Part shown: positions 1 through 11,000 of the stretch, in pieces | How positions within the stretch are numbered: position 1 is the stretch's first letter | Layout: each line of letters starts with the position of its first letter | Assembly (NCBI RefSeq): GCF_000971115.1 | Contig: NZ_BBLV01000006.1 | Span: forward strand, 1-64,000 | Source: Demequina gelatinilytica | GTDB taxonomy: Bacteria > Actinomycetota > Actinomycetes > Actinomycetales > Demequinaceae | Length of the DNA stretch: 64,000 nt | Reading direction: 5' to 3' | Program-made: the position numbers and the translations under genes | Notes under the pieces: generated by a model | Database searches by the model: none | The model's input: only the letters and a program-made list of their open reading frames with translations | Told to the model about the DNA's origin: nothing

Positions 1-104
1 GGGTAGCCCGCAGGCGCGGGCGGTGGCGGCGGCGGGAAGCCCGCGGGCGCGGGCTGTGCGGCGTGCGTCCCGGGCGCCTTGCCCGGCATGTGGTTGTCAG
101 TCAC
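1..104 (-). CDS. Start of a proline/alanine-rich protein (partial, runs off the window)
   Basis: Only the first 34 codons are present. The GTG start at 104 has a strong Shine-Dalgarno (AAGGGAGG) five bases upstream and overlaps the end of the transglutaminase-like gene by 8 bp, so it is the next gene of the same operon. An in-frame ATG lies at 89. The visible N-terminus has a run of six prolines and an Ala-Pro-rich stretch, as often precedes RDD-type membrane domains or FHA domains in actinobacteria. The domain itself is outside the window, so no function is assigned. Confidence 0.6.
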   Translation of the reverse strand, partial: MTDNHMPGKAPGTHAAQPAPAGFPPPPPPAPAGY

Positions 105-2613
105 GAGAACCTCCCTTGCGTCGAGTCCGGCGCGACCGGCTCCGGGTCTCGACCCGAGACCTCGTCGCCGCCGTCCGGTCCGTCTTCCATGTGCTGCGAC
201 CCGCATCGGTGCGGGCGTGGATCTGAGGGGCGTCGCGGCGCACATCCCGCAGGAGCGAGCGCAGCGACAACCTCATGCGGATGCGCGCTCCCCACGAACG
301 CGCGGACAGCCAGTGGCGCCGGTCCTCGCGCACGAGCCGCCACATCGTCTCCCGCTCCTCGGCCCCGACCTCGAGGTGCGAGAAGTCGACCTTGGTCGCG
401 AGCGCCGCGATCGCCGCGCCGTGCGGCGAGCCGTACGCCTGAGAGACCTCGCTGTACGTGCGCGGCCCCGCCGGCGGGAGCCCCGCATCGGCGGCATCGT
501 CCAGGTACTGCTGCCAGCCCGCCCTGATCGCGTCGTCCGCGCGGCGCCCCCGCCTGCGCGCGCGGCGGGCCGCCTTCCACGCGATCAGCACCATCAGCGG
601 CAGCACGAGCGCGAGCAGGCCGACTCCGGAGATGAGGACGATGCGCCATGCGTGCGACAGCACCGCGGCGGCCGCCTCCTCCTCGACGACGTCCTCGACC
701 GACTCCCCGCTGCGGCTGCGCTGCGAGCTCGGCGGGTCGATCACGGCCGCCTCCTCATCGCGGAGGTCCGTGCCGAGCTCGGGCTCGCGCACGGTCGCCA
801 CCTCGGGGAGGAGCCCGAGCTCGGTCTGCGGCGACGTGTCCACCGCGACCCAGCCGGACGCGGTCGCGACCTCGATCCACGCGGACATATGCCGGCCCGC
901 GCACTCGCCGTCATCGCAGACGGGCGGTGTCCAGCCGTGCGGGTCGGTCTCCGCGAGCCGCGCCCCCACCACCACGCGCGCGTCGAACCCCAGGTAGCGC
1001 GCGAGCAGCGCCGACGCCGCGGCGAACTGCTCGTCATCCCCGACGGCCGCGACCAGGAGATCGGCGTCCGCCTGGTCGCCTACCTCGTCGGCGCGCTCGT
1101 TGAGCTGGGAGAACAGGAGCTCCAGGCGTGCGATGGAGTGCCCGGCCTGAGAGCTTGCGAAGTCATGCCCGCCGAGCGCGGTCTGCCACGCGTACGTGCC
1201 GGACTCGGCCTCGACCACATCGTGCGACACGTAGCCGCGCGAGCGGAGACGGTCGATGAGCTCGAGCAGGCTTGCGCCATCCTGCCCCAGCCCCTGCGCC
1301 TCGACCCACGTCACGAGCGAGGCAGGGAGCTCCTCGGGGGCGGCGGTGATGCGGCCCTGCAGACCCTCGAGCCCGCCGGCCTCGTCGAGCGTCGCGGCGA
1401 TCTCCACGACATCGCCCTCCTCGAGCCCCCCTGCCACGATGCCCGAGCCGCCGCCCTGGACGTAGTAGAACGAGTCGACGAGGGTGCTGGCACGGTCCCC
1501 GCCGAAGGCGACCTCGTCGAGCTCCCCGACCAGGGGTACCCACGGCTCCGCGAGGCCCTGCACGGTCACGGTCGCCTGGACCGCATCGTCCCCCGAGCCG
1601 AGGCTCGCAGGAAGCCGCCGGAAGACGGTGCCCGCAGCGCCGGACGCGTCGAGCTGCGTGAAGCGGTCGCCGTCGAAGTACGGAAGCACCGCGAGACGCA
1701 CGCGCGTCACGCCCTCCGCACCCTCGACGGTGAAGAGCGGAGCGTCGAACGCGGCGTCGCGCATGAATGCTCGATAGGTCGACAGCGGGGTCTCCGCGTT
1801 CGCGATCGCCACGGTCGCCTCGACCTGGGTCCTCGCGACGGTGCGGGCGGGCGCGGGCAGCACGGATGAGGCGAGGACGGTGATGCCGAGCGCCATCGCG
1901 ATCATCGCGACGGCTGAGGCGGCCGCGGTGGCCCGCAGCCGGCGAGGCGCGCGGGCCCGCGTACCCTCCGCACCGGTGAGCCGAGAGCGATCGAGGGCCG
2001 CACGCGCCACGAACCACGCGAGCAGCGTCGCGAACGCCGCGACACCCACGACCGCCTCGCGAGGCACGGTGACGCCGGCCGCGGCGATCGCCCCGGCGTG
2101 CCGGCTGGGGCCGACCACGATCGCGACGACCAGGGTGGCCGCCGACACGAGCGGGCCGATCCACCAGCGTGCGGGAGCGCGCAGCGCGAAGGACACGGCG
2201 GCCCAGGCGCCCGCGTAGAGCAGCGCGTACGCGGGCACCATGACGCCCTCGTAGGTGCCGAGCGGAGCGGGCAGCGTGACCACGCCCTTCCAGCCCACGA
2301 CCGGTCCGGTCACCACGTCGACGGCCGCACGCGCGAGATCCTCGGGGGATGATGCGGCGCCAGGGGTCGCGAGCAGCAGCGCACCGACCAGGTAGCCGGC
2401 GACGGCGACGAGCACCGAGACCCCCCACCCCCAGCCGAGACGAGCGGAGAGGGCCGCGAGCAGCACCGCGGACGTGGTGGCGACGAGCGCCGGGACCGCG
2501 AGGTTGTCGGCGCCGTAGGCGCCCGCGAGCGTCACGGCGGCGAGCAGCGTGAGGATCGCGGCGCATGCCGAGGCGAGGGCGATCTCCGCGAGCGGCGCCC
2601 GCCGGCGGCTCAT
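97..2613 (-). CDS. Membrane transglutaminase-fold protein (TgpA-like), probably non-catalytic
   Basis: 838 residues. The ATG at 2613 overlaps the DUF58 stop (ATGA). The N-terminal ~240 residues hold several hydrophobic helices, followed by a large extracytoplasmic part, another helix near residue 680 and a basic C-terminus. The transglutaminase-like core is around residues 520-595. Where active family members have Cys before EQFA, this protein reads GDDEQFAAA with Asp at about residue 527. Where they have His in HAW, it reads HMSAWIEV with Ser at about 577. The Asp of the VDTSP segment is kept. It is therefore likely a structural or binding version of the fold. DUF58 and MoxR genes directly upstream are the usual companions of this family. 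Role inferred: cell-surface or envelope function. Confidence 0.85.
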   Translation of the reverse strand: MSRRRAPLAEIALASACAAILTLLAAVTLAGAYGADNLAVPALVATTSAVLLAALSARLGWGWGVSVLVAVAGYLVGALLLATPGAASSPEDLARAAVDVVTGPVVGWKGVVTLPAPLGTYEGVMVPAYALLYAGAWAAVSFALRAPARWWIGPLVSAATLVVAIVVGPSRHAGAIAAAGVTVPREAVVGVAAFATLLAWFVARAALDRSRLTGAEGTRARAPRRLRATAAASAVAMIAMALGITVLASSVLPAPARTVARTQVEATVAIANAETPLSTYRAFMRDAAFDAPLFTVEGAEGVTRVRLAVLPYFDGDRFTQLDASGAAGTVFRRLPASLGSGDDAVQATVTVQGLAEPWVPLVGELDEVAFGGDRASTLVDSFYYVQGGGSGIVAGGLEEGDVVEIAATLDEAGGLEGLQGRITAAPEELPASLVTWVEAQGLGQDGASLLELIDRLRSRGYVSHDVVEAESGTYAWQTALGGHDFASSQAGHSIARLELLFSQLNERADEVGDQADADLLVAAVGDDEQFAAASALLARYLGFDARVVVGARLAETDPHGWTPPVCDDGECAGRHMSAWIEVATASGWVAVDTSPQTELGLLPEVATVREPELGTDLRDEEAAVIDPPSSQRSRSGESVEDVVEEEAAAAVLSHAWRIVLISGVGLLALVLPLMVLIAWKAARRARRRGRRADDAIRAGWQQYLDDAADAGLPPAGPRTYSEVSQAYGSPHGAAIAALATKVDFSHLEVGAEERETMWRLVREDRRHWLSARSWGARIRMRLSLRSLLRDVRRDAPQIHARTDAGRSTWKTDRTAATRSRVETRSRSRRTRRKGGSRD

Positions 2614-4001
2614 CGGGAGGCTCCGCGGGCCATGAGGCTGCGCAGGTCCTCGAGCAGCGCGATGGTGACCACCTGGACGCGGCCGAGCGCCGCGACCGAC
2701 GGCTCGTCGACCGGATCGCACAGCACCGCCGCGACAGAGACGTCGGAGGGGAACGCGAAGGCCGCCGTCTGGACGTGCTCGAGCGCCGCGGCGGCACCCG
2801 TCACCATGAACGCGATCGACGCATCGTCCGCCTTCTCCGCAACCACGCGGGTGAGGGTGTCGAGGTCCATGACCTCGGTCGACGTCTCGACCCCGGAGAG
2901 GTCGTCGAGCAGCGCGCGCGGAGAGACCGTGCGCAGGCGCTCGAGCGAGCGCACGGTCGCACGCGCGAAGTGGGGCACCGCACCGGAGACGTAGACCTCG
3001 ACGTCCCTGCCGTCACGGATCGCGCGCACGCCCAGGGAGCCGATCGCGCTCACGGCCATCTCGAACTCCGCCTCGGAGCCGTACGACCCGGCGTCGAGGT
3101 CGAGCATGAGGACCATGGTGGAGCGACGGGTCTCCTCGAACTGACGGACCATGAGGGAACCCGTCTTCGCGGTCGACTTCCAGTGCACGTGGCGACGGGC
3201 GTCGCCGGGCGTGTAGTCGCGCACGGCATGGAAGGAGATGTCCTCGCTCGACAGCACGCGAGTCGCCGCGCCCTCGAGGTCCCGGATGAACCCCTGGGCG
3301 GTGGACGGTACCGCGACGGTGCGGGGGTGGACGTACAGCGTGTGCACATCCGACCATCGGAACTCGCGGCGCACCAGGCGCAACGGGTCCTCACGCGCCG
3401 TGGTGGCGGGCCCGACGTCGATGATGCCGCGCCGATGCGTGGGAAGCGCGACCGTCGCGGTGAACGCCTGCCCGTGCCGCAGCGCCGGGACATGCACCTC
3501 GGACAGGCTCGGGCCGATGGGCAGGTCGAGCCGGCTCGCCCACGCGAGACGCGCACGCGAGTTGGAGACGGTCACGGAGCCCTCCGCGGGCTGGCCTGCC
3601 ACCACGGCGTCGCGATCGACCGCGAAGGCGACATCGCGCGGCTCACGACCGATGAGGAAGAACGCGGCGATCACCACGAGCGCGAGCGCGACCACGCCGC
3701 CCACGAGCAGCTCGCTCCATCCCCACACGACTCCAGCGACCATGCCGAACGCCGCCCACGCCGCCGCGAACCAGCCTGCGGACGTCACCACCGACCCCAC
3801 GGCCTCCCACGCGCGGGAGGTTCCCGTCCCCACCGCCGCAGCGGCGGCGCGCAGGACCAGCCCGGTCCGCACCGCACGGCCGCGGCGGGTGGCCGCGACC
3901 TGGGTGTGGGTGCGCGACTGCGTCTGGGTGCGCGACTGCGTCCGGGTCCCCCGAGTGCGGCTCGAGAGGCCCGTGCGCGAGCCGGTGGTGCGCTCCGTCA
4001 C
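2610..4001 (-). CDS. DUF58 family protein
   Basis: 463 residues. The start at 4001 overlaps the MoxR stop and its own stop overlaps the transglutaminase-like start, so translation of the three genes is coupled. The N-terminus is low-complexity (Ser-Arg-Thr-Gln repeats, encoded by an 18-bp tandem DNA repeat). Two hydrophobic segments follow at roughly residues 70-125, then the DUF58 core with the hallmark RDYTPGDARRHVHWKSTA near residue 255. DUF58 proteins have a von Willebrand A-like fold and are partners of MoxR AAA+ ATPases; the MoxR/DUF58 pair is thought to act as a chaperone for a membrane or envelope complex. The exact substrate is unknown. Confidence 0.9.
   Translation of the reverse strand: MTERTTGSRTGLSSRTRGTRTQSRTQTQSRTHTQVAATRRGRAVRTGLVLRAAAAAVGTGTSRAWEAVGSVVTSAGWFAAAWAAFGMVAGVVWGWSELLVGGVVALALVVIAAFFLIGREPRDVAFAVDRDAVVAGQPAEGSVTVSNSRARLAWASRLDLPIGPSLSEVHVPALRHGQAFTATVALPTHRRGIIDVGPATTAREDPLRLVRREFRWSDVHTLYVHPRTVAVPSTAQGFIRDLEGAATRVLSSEDISFHAVRDYTPGDARRHVHWKSTAKTGSLMVRQFEETRRSTMVLMLDLDAGSYGSEAEFEMAVSAIGSLGVRAIRDGRDVEVYVSGAVPHFARATVRSLERLRTVSPRALLDDLSGVETSTEVMDLDTLTRVVAEKADDASIAFMVTGAAAALEHVQTAAFAFPSDVSVAAVLCDPVDEPSVAALGRVQVVTIALLEDLRSLMARGASR
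3908..3943. repeat. 18-bp tandem repeat inside the DUF58 gene
   Basis: Two adjacent 18-bp units, 3908-3925 and 3926-3943, differ only at the last base. They encode the repeated Ser-Arg-Thr-Gln-Thr-Gln stretch near the N-terminus. The unit is a multiple of three, so copy-number change would lengthen or shorten the tail without shifting the frame. Confidence 0.8.
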
Positions 4002-4987
4002 GCGCGCGCGTCGTGGGTGGGCGGCGGGACGTCGAGCAGGATCTGCGCGATCACCGCGGTCGCGGTGACACCGTCGAATTCGGCCTCGGGCTCGAGGATG
4101 AGCCGGTGCGCGAGCACCGGCTCCGCGAGCGCCTTGACGTCGTCAGGGGTGACATACGTGCGGCCGTGCGCGAGCGCCCACGCGCGGACCACGCGCGCGA
4201 GCGCGATCGCGCCGCGCGTCGACGACCCGAGCCGCACCTGCGTCGCGTCGCGCGTGGCCTCGACCACGCGCGCGATGTAGTCGGCGATGAGCGCATCGAG
4301 GTAGACCCCGCGGCACATCTGGGTCATGGCCACGACCGTCTCGAGCGCGACGACCGCCTCGACCGTCCGGTGAGGCTCGTGGGCGTTCTGGAGGATCTTG
4401 AGGGTGGCGCCGTGGTCCGGGTAGCCCAGCGAGGTGCGCATGAGGAAGCGGTCCAGCTGCGCCTCCGGCAGCCCGTACGTGCCCGCCTGCTCGACAGGGT
4501 TCTGCGTCGCGATCACCATGAAGGGCGCCCCGACGGCATGCGTGGTGCCGTCGACCGTGACGTTGCCCTCCTCCATCACCTCGAGAAGCGCCGACTGCGT
4601 CTTGGGCGACGCACGGTTGATCTCGTCCGCGAGCACGACGTTCGCGAAGATGGGTCCGCGGTGGAAGTCGAACTGGCCGTTGCGCTGGTCGTAGACCGAG
4701 ATGCCCGTGACGTCGCCGGGAAGCAGGTCCGGGGTGAACTGGATGCGCGATGCCGAGCCGTGGACGGACTGCGACATGGCCCGTGCGAGCGAGGTCTTGC
4801 CCGTTCCCGGCACATCCTCGAGCAGCAGGTGGCCGCCGCTGATCATGGTGGTGAAGGCGAGCTCGACCACGTGGTGCTTGCCGAGCACCGCGGTCTCGAC
4901 ATTGCCCACGAGCAGCGCGAACTGCTGCGCGAACCAGGACGCCTGGTCCGGCGTGACGCCCTGCTGGGCGGTGGTGTCAGCGGTCAT
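3998..4987 (-). CDS. MoxR-family AAA+ ATPase
   Basis: 329 residues. The ATG at 4987 is preceded by GAGGAAGG; an upstream in-frame ATG lacks such a site. The Walker A motif (VPGTGKTSLARA) is near residue 50, with the Walker B/VLADEINRA segment and the sensor region (MVIATQNPVEQAGTYGLPEAQLDRF) following in normal MoxR order. MoxR ATPases use ATP hydrolysis to remodel or assemble protein complexes, typically with DUF58/VWA partners, and the DUF58 gene overlaps this one by 4 bp. The next gene upstream is the giant Ig-like protein, 31 bp away, which may be the client. Confidence 0.93.
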   Translation of the reverse strand: MTADTTAQQGVTPDQASWFAQQFALLVGNVETAVLGKHHVVELAFTTMISGGHLLLEDVPGTGKTSLARAMSQSVHGSASRIQFTPDLLPGDVTGISVYDQRNGQFDFHRGPIFANVVLADEINRASPKTQSALLEVMEEGNVTVDGTTHAVGAPFMVIATQNPVEQAGTYGLPEAQLDRFLMRTSLGYPDHGATLKILQNAHEPHRTVEAVVALETVVAMTQMCRGVYLDALIADYIARVVEATRDATQVRLGSSTRGAIALARVVRAWALAHGRTYVTPDDVKALAEPVLAHRLILEPEAEFDGVTATAVIAQILLDVPPPTHDARA

Positions 4988-5018
4988 GTCAGGGCCTTCC
5001 TCACGGTGGTGCAGATGT

Positions 5019-8000
5019 TCACGGGTAGCAGATGGTGGAGAGCGTCGCCGTCCGGCCTCCGGCGAACGCGACGTCGATCGTGACGGTGACGTCACCCTCC
5101 GGAAGGGCGAAGGCCTCCGTGGTCGGGTCGCCGGGCAGCCCGTCCGAGTAGCGCGGCACGCTCACGGTCGCGCTCGCGGGCACCGTGCCCTCGGTCGCCC
5201 AGCGGAGCAGGTAGGTCGCCGGCGACGCGACGGACTCGGGGTCCTCCGGATCGGCCGGCACGGCCTCGCTCTGCTGGACCAGCGAGCCGGCGAGCGAGAA
5301 CGAGAAGCGGGTCTCCGAGCCGCCGTTGAGCACCGCGGCGGTGGTGGCGTTCGACTGACCCGAGCAGAAGAGCTGGCCCCACTGGCGCTTGCAGTACGCC
5401 GCCGTGACCGACCTGCCCTCGTCCACCGCGTACCACGGGAACGACTTCTCACCCGTGTTCACGCCGCCCACGAACCAGTAGAGCGAGAACCCGCCCGGCG
5501 CGCTTCCGGAGTCCACGGGGCTCTGGCCGCCGCTACCGGTCCCGCCATCGACGGTGGTGCACGAGCCGGTGGTGCACGAGACCCCCCAGCTGAAGGAGCC
5601 GAGCGCCGGCTTGCCCGAGCTCACGGGGAGCCACTCGTCGGACGTCCACGTCGCCTCCCCGTACGTCCGGGTGCCCCATCGGGACAGCGCGCAGAAGATG
5701 ACCTGGTTGACCTCGTTGCGCTCGATGTCGACCGGGACGGTGACCGTGCCGCTCCCTGCCGTCTCGGCGACGCACTTCTTGCCGTCCGCGGTGTACCCGT
5801 AGAGCAAGGTCGCGTCGTCGCCGCCGCCGGTGAGCGTCACGGTGAACTCCGCGCTGCCGTCGTCCGCCCCGTCGCTGTCGCGCTTGACCGCGAGCACGGG
5901 AGCCCCGACGCCGTTCATCTGGACCGTGGTGGTGTCGACATCGGTCGGGCCTGCACCTGCGGGGACAGGGAAGCGGCTCGCGGGCGTGATCTCGACCGCG
6001 GTCGAGGTGTTCGATCCGATCGACAGGTCCGTGAACCGTGCCGTGGTCCCCGTGACGCCGATAACCTTCTCGCCCCAGGACCCGCGCAGCGTGAGCTGCG
6101 CCGTCGACGGGTCGATGCCACCGACCGTGCCGGACACGGTGCCGTCGCCGCTCGGCTCCCACGTCACGGTCCCGACGGCCGCGGGTGGCAGGTACGCCCA
6201 CGCGACGATCCCGGCGGTCGAGCTCCGCGACGTCCCGATCGCGTTGACCGCGACCGCGGTGTACGTCGCCTCCGCACCGTTGGTGAGCCCGTCGACCTCC
6301 GTGCACGCACCGCTCGTGTCGCACGTCGCGACGGTCCGCCCGTCGCGCTGCACCTCGAAGCCGGTGACGGGCGGGTACGCCTTCTTCCCGGGCTTGACCG
6401 CGAAGACGATGGTGCCGTCGCCGTACCCCACCTGGCTGAGCGAGGCGGGCGCCGCGGGGTAGCCGCTGAAGTCCACGATCACGGTCCCGTTGCGTGCGCC
6501 GGAGCTCGCCCGCCCCTGCGCATCCTGGACCGTGAAGCTCGCGGTGCACGTGCCGCCCGGCATGTCCTCGGCCCAGGACATCCGCACGCGATCGCCGTCC
6601 TGCGTGAAGGAGGCGGCCGCGCAGTCCCCGGTCGACACGACGTCGACGAGCGTGAGCGCTGTCGTGGGAAGCGGGTTGACCTCGCCAGGACCGTCGATCA
6701 CGGAGGCCGCGCAGGACTGCGGGTCGTCGGCTCGGCAGTCGATCTTCACGGTGGCGCCCTTGGGCAGCTCGGTCGGGGCGGGGCCCACGGTGAGATGGAT
6801 GCCGCCCGGCTGCACGCCGTCGTGCGATGTCGCCGTCAGGGCGACATCCGATTCCTGACCCGGTCGAGCGTCGTCATGCGTCGTGATGGTGAGCTGCATC
6901 CCGTTCTGGACCACATCGAAGCTCTCGCCGCCGCGCGTCGACGCCCTGAGCGTCACATCGCGGCCCACGACGTTGTCCCACGCCACCATCTCGCCCAGGT
7001 CCACGGTCTGCGTGTCACCGGGCGAGATCTCGAGCGCGGTGCTCGTGAGGCTCGGGAGCGGATCCACGGGCTCGACCACGATCGGCACCGTGAGCAGCGT
7101 GTACTCGTCCTGGCCCACCAGGCGCGCCCCGACCACGCAGCCGTCGCTGTACGGCGCACCCCAGCCCGCGTCGTAGGTGAGGCCCAGGCCCTGCCGGGCC
7201 TCGCATCGTGCCTCCGAGCGTGCCGCCGTGGTCCTCACCGACGTGGGGAGGATCTCGAGGACCTCGCCGTCGGGGACCGCCACCATGGTCCCGAGGTCGA
7301 AGGCGACCTTCTCGCCCTCCTTGACCTGGACGGGCTCGAGCGTGGCGTTGAGGCGCGGGACGAAGTCGTCGATGCCGGGCACCGTGAGGAAGCCGTACGT
7401 GAACGACTCCTCGCCCTCGAAGTCCGCGCCGGAGACCTTGAAGACCACCGTGCGCGTGTCCTGCGGGAGGGGTCCCTGCAGCGACCGGCCCGTGGCCTGG
7501 ACGTCCTCCTCGCGCTCGTACGGCGTGACGGTCAGGGCCGCGACGTCCCCCGACGCCCACGCGGCCCGGCCGGTCACGACGTCGACGCCGGTCTCGAACG
7601 TCTCGCGGTCCTCGAACGCGAGCACGGTGTCCTCGAGCACCGGCACGTCAGGGATCGCGTCGCGCACCACCTTGACCACCACACGGCCGTACGACTCGGA
7701 ACCGCTCGCGCTGCGGACCTTGTAGAGGTACGAGTACGTGGTCGGCTCGTCCCCCGCGCTGATGGTGATGAGATCGCTGTCCTCCGCGCGGCTGATGCGC
7801 GCGGCAAGCGCCTCGTAGGCGTCCGACTCCGCGACCTCGTCCGGCGTGATCTCGACCAGCGCGAGCTCCTCGCCGAGCGGATCGGTGTCGTTCGCCACGG
7901 GATCGAGGACCACCTGATGGCCCTCACCCACCTGGACCTGGACATAGTCCGTGAACGTGATGGGGGCCGGCGCGACCTGGCCCTCCGCGACGCCGATGTG

Positions 8001-11000
8001 CGCCGTGGCGACGGCCTGCGCGCGGGCCGCGTCCTCGACGATGAACGTGAACTCGAACTGCCCCGACGCGTCGGTCGCGGCCGTGTAGACGAGCGACCTG
8101 CCGTCGGCGGAGACCTCGGCGGCGCCCTTCGCAGGGGCCTCCTTGATGCCCACGATGCGGATGGGGTCGCCATCGGGGTCCTGACCGCCCGCGGCGATCG
8201 GGATGGTGACGCTGAGGCCGAGGTTCGCGCGCGCGGTCACGTCCGCGGGGGTCGGAGCCGTGTTGATCTCCGTGCCCTTCACCTCGACCACCACCGTGGC
8301 CGTGCTGACCTGCTCGGGATACCCGATCGGATAGGCGTCATACGTGAAGGAGTAGGTGCCGGGCGTCTCGGGGGCGAGGTAGCGCACCACGCGGCCGGAG
8401 GTGAAGGCGAGGCCTGAATCGTCCCCCGCCGAGACCGAGCCCGCCGCGAGCGTGACCACGGTGCCCGGCGCGCCGGCATCGTTCTTCAGCACGGAGAAGT
8501 CGACCTGCGTGCCGGCACGCACGGTGTACGCGTCGTCGACCACCGCGGGCGCGGGCGCGCCGCTCGAGTCGACCATCACCACGGCGACCTCTCCGGTCAC
8601 CGCGGTGCCGGCACCGTCGGAGAGCGTGTAGCGCACCGTGCCGATGAGCCCGGGCTCCCCATCACCCGTCGACCCGGACAGCCGCAGCGAGCTGAGACCG
8701 ACCGCGGAGGCTCGCAGATCGGAGGCGCGCCCCGACTGGGCGGACACGGCCTCGTCGGCGACGTCCGGCTGCGGATCCTCGACGACGAGCACCAGCCCGG
8801 CCGGGTTGGTCGCGGAGCCGACCACGTCGACGGTGACGTCCTCGCCGTCGCGCACGAACGCGGTGAGGGGCACGGTCGAGAACTCCGCCTCGTCGCGCGG
8901 GACCACGTCCACGCGCACGTATCCGGTCACCTCCGCGCTGCCGTCGCCCACGACGTACGTGACGGTGTAGCTGCCCTCCTCCTCGGCTGAGAAGGTGAAA
9001 CCGACCACGTCGGTCGCGATCGCGACGTTCGCGTCGTCCGCCTCGACCTCGGTCATCGTCAGGGGACCCTGCGCCCCCGACACCGCCTCGGAGATGTCGA
9101 TCGACTGGCGCGGGCCCGTGGCGCGCTGCACCGTGAGCGTCTCCGCGGTCAGTCGTGGCGAACCCTCGACCGACACCGTGATCGTCATGGGGGTCGATGC
9201 GCCGTGGACATCCGCGACCTGCAGGTCAACGGTCGCGGGAGCGGCCTCCGCCTGAGGGTCCTGGTGCGTGAACACCACGGTGCCGTCGGACGCGGCGACG
9301 GCGTTCGCGGACGGGGAGTCCGTCGCCGCATCCGACAGGTAGATCGGGTCGCCGTCCGGGTCCACCCAGCCGGTGAGGGCGTCGATGCGGGTCGAGCCGC
9401 CGACGGCGACGGAGCCGCCGGGCTCCTCCGCGAGGCAGCCCGGGTCGTCGCCGCACCACTGAGGGGCACCGTTCTGATCCTCGTCATGGACGGTGAGCGT
9501 CACCGTCGCGACCGCACCGGCGCCCGACCCTGCCGCGGTGCCGTCGGAGATGCCGTACGTGAACGTCGCGCTCCCCGTCGCGTCGGCCGCGATGGTCGCG
9601 ACGATCGCCTGACCGTCGTCCGCGATGGCCACGGTGCCGAAGTCCTGCTGCAGACCTTCGAGCGTGCCCGGCACGATCGCGAGCGGGTCCCCGTTGGGAT
9701 CGTGATCGTTGAGGAGCACGGGAAGCCGCACCTGGCGTCCTGCGCGCACCCCGAAGTCGTCGTCCTCGGCGGTGGGCGGCCGCTGCTCCTGAACCTCCGG
9801 GGTCGCCTCGGCCGTGCTCGTGTCGTCCTGCTGCAGGGAGTCCTGCGCCCATTGCTGGCTCGACGCGACCGGGGTGCCGTCGACGGCGTCCCAGGCCCAC
9901 CCGCTCACCGTGTCGTTGACCACCGCGCGCGTGCCGTTGCTCTGGATCGCGGTGCGCGGCGTATCCGTGAGCGTCCCGCCCGCGTAGTCGAGCGGGATAC
10001 GGCCCTCGCCGTCGCGCCACAGGAGGCCACCCGCGCCGCCCTTGGCGAGCCACGCCACCGTGAGCTCGCCGTCCACCTCGAGGGGCGCGCTCACGATGCC
10101 GAGCTCCGTGCTCTCCGGCCCGAACGCGTGCTCGGCGGACATGGTCTCGAGGTCGACCCTGATGACGCCGAAGCTGTCCGCGATCGCCACCGTCCCGTCG
10201 TCGGTCGGCGCGGCCTGCAGGAGCGCGTCGTCGTCCTCGACAGGGATGCTCACCGGACGGGGCTGGTCCTCGACCCAGAGCTGCGCGGCAGCCGGGTCCC
10301 AGACCACGTAGCGGTCACCCGCGAAGGACATCGCGAGGTCCTCGCCCGTGGGCTCGATCTCGGTCCGCGTGAGGGTCGCGCCGCCGTCGGCGTCGCCCGT
10401 GGCGAGCGAGCCCTCGACCACGTCGCCGCTGCGCGACAGGGCCGCGAGAGAGCCGTCCGACCGGAGCGCGACCGCATCGGCGGAGAAGGTCGCCGTCGCC
10501 TCGCCGTCGGCGGTGTCGACGGCGGAGTACGGATCGAGCACGATCGAGGCGATCCCGGTGCCGTCGGAGACACGGCCGCCGCGGACCGACCCGTCCGAGC
10601 CGATGTACGCGAAGTAGTCGCCCGCGTGCACCACCTCCCCGGTACCCGCGGACGTGGCGGCGCCCTCGCCCGCGACGATGTCCACGGCGCGCCCCGGCGC
10701 CAGGACCGTCACCAGCGAGTTGTGCTCGGCGAACATCAGCACCTGCGAGCCGGACTGCACCAGGCCCGAGGGGTTCGCGACCGCCCGGTAGGTGTCGAGC
10801 TCGCCCAGGGTCGTGTTCACCCGGCCGTACTGCGCGTGCTCGCCATCGCCCTTGAGGATCCACACGCCCGGCTCCTCGGACTCGACCTCCCGCTGGTCGA
10901 AGTCGGGGCCGAGCACCACACCGGCAGCCAGGGCGAGGCATGCCGCGCCGCCGCCGATGCGCCACGCGCGGGCGCGTCGCGCCGCGGAGTAGCGACCGAC

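Noticed and set aside
4701..8417. A 1238-codon open frame on the plus strand
   Set aside because: It is antisense to the Ig-like and MoxR genes; the translation is Arg/His/Gly/Asp-rich without domains, as expected for shadow frames at this GC content.
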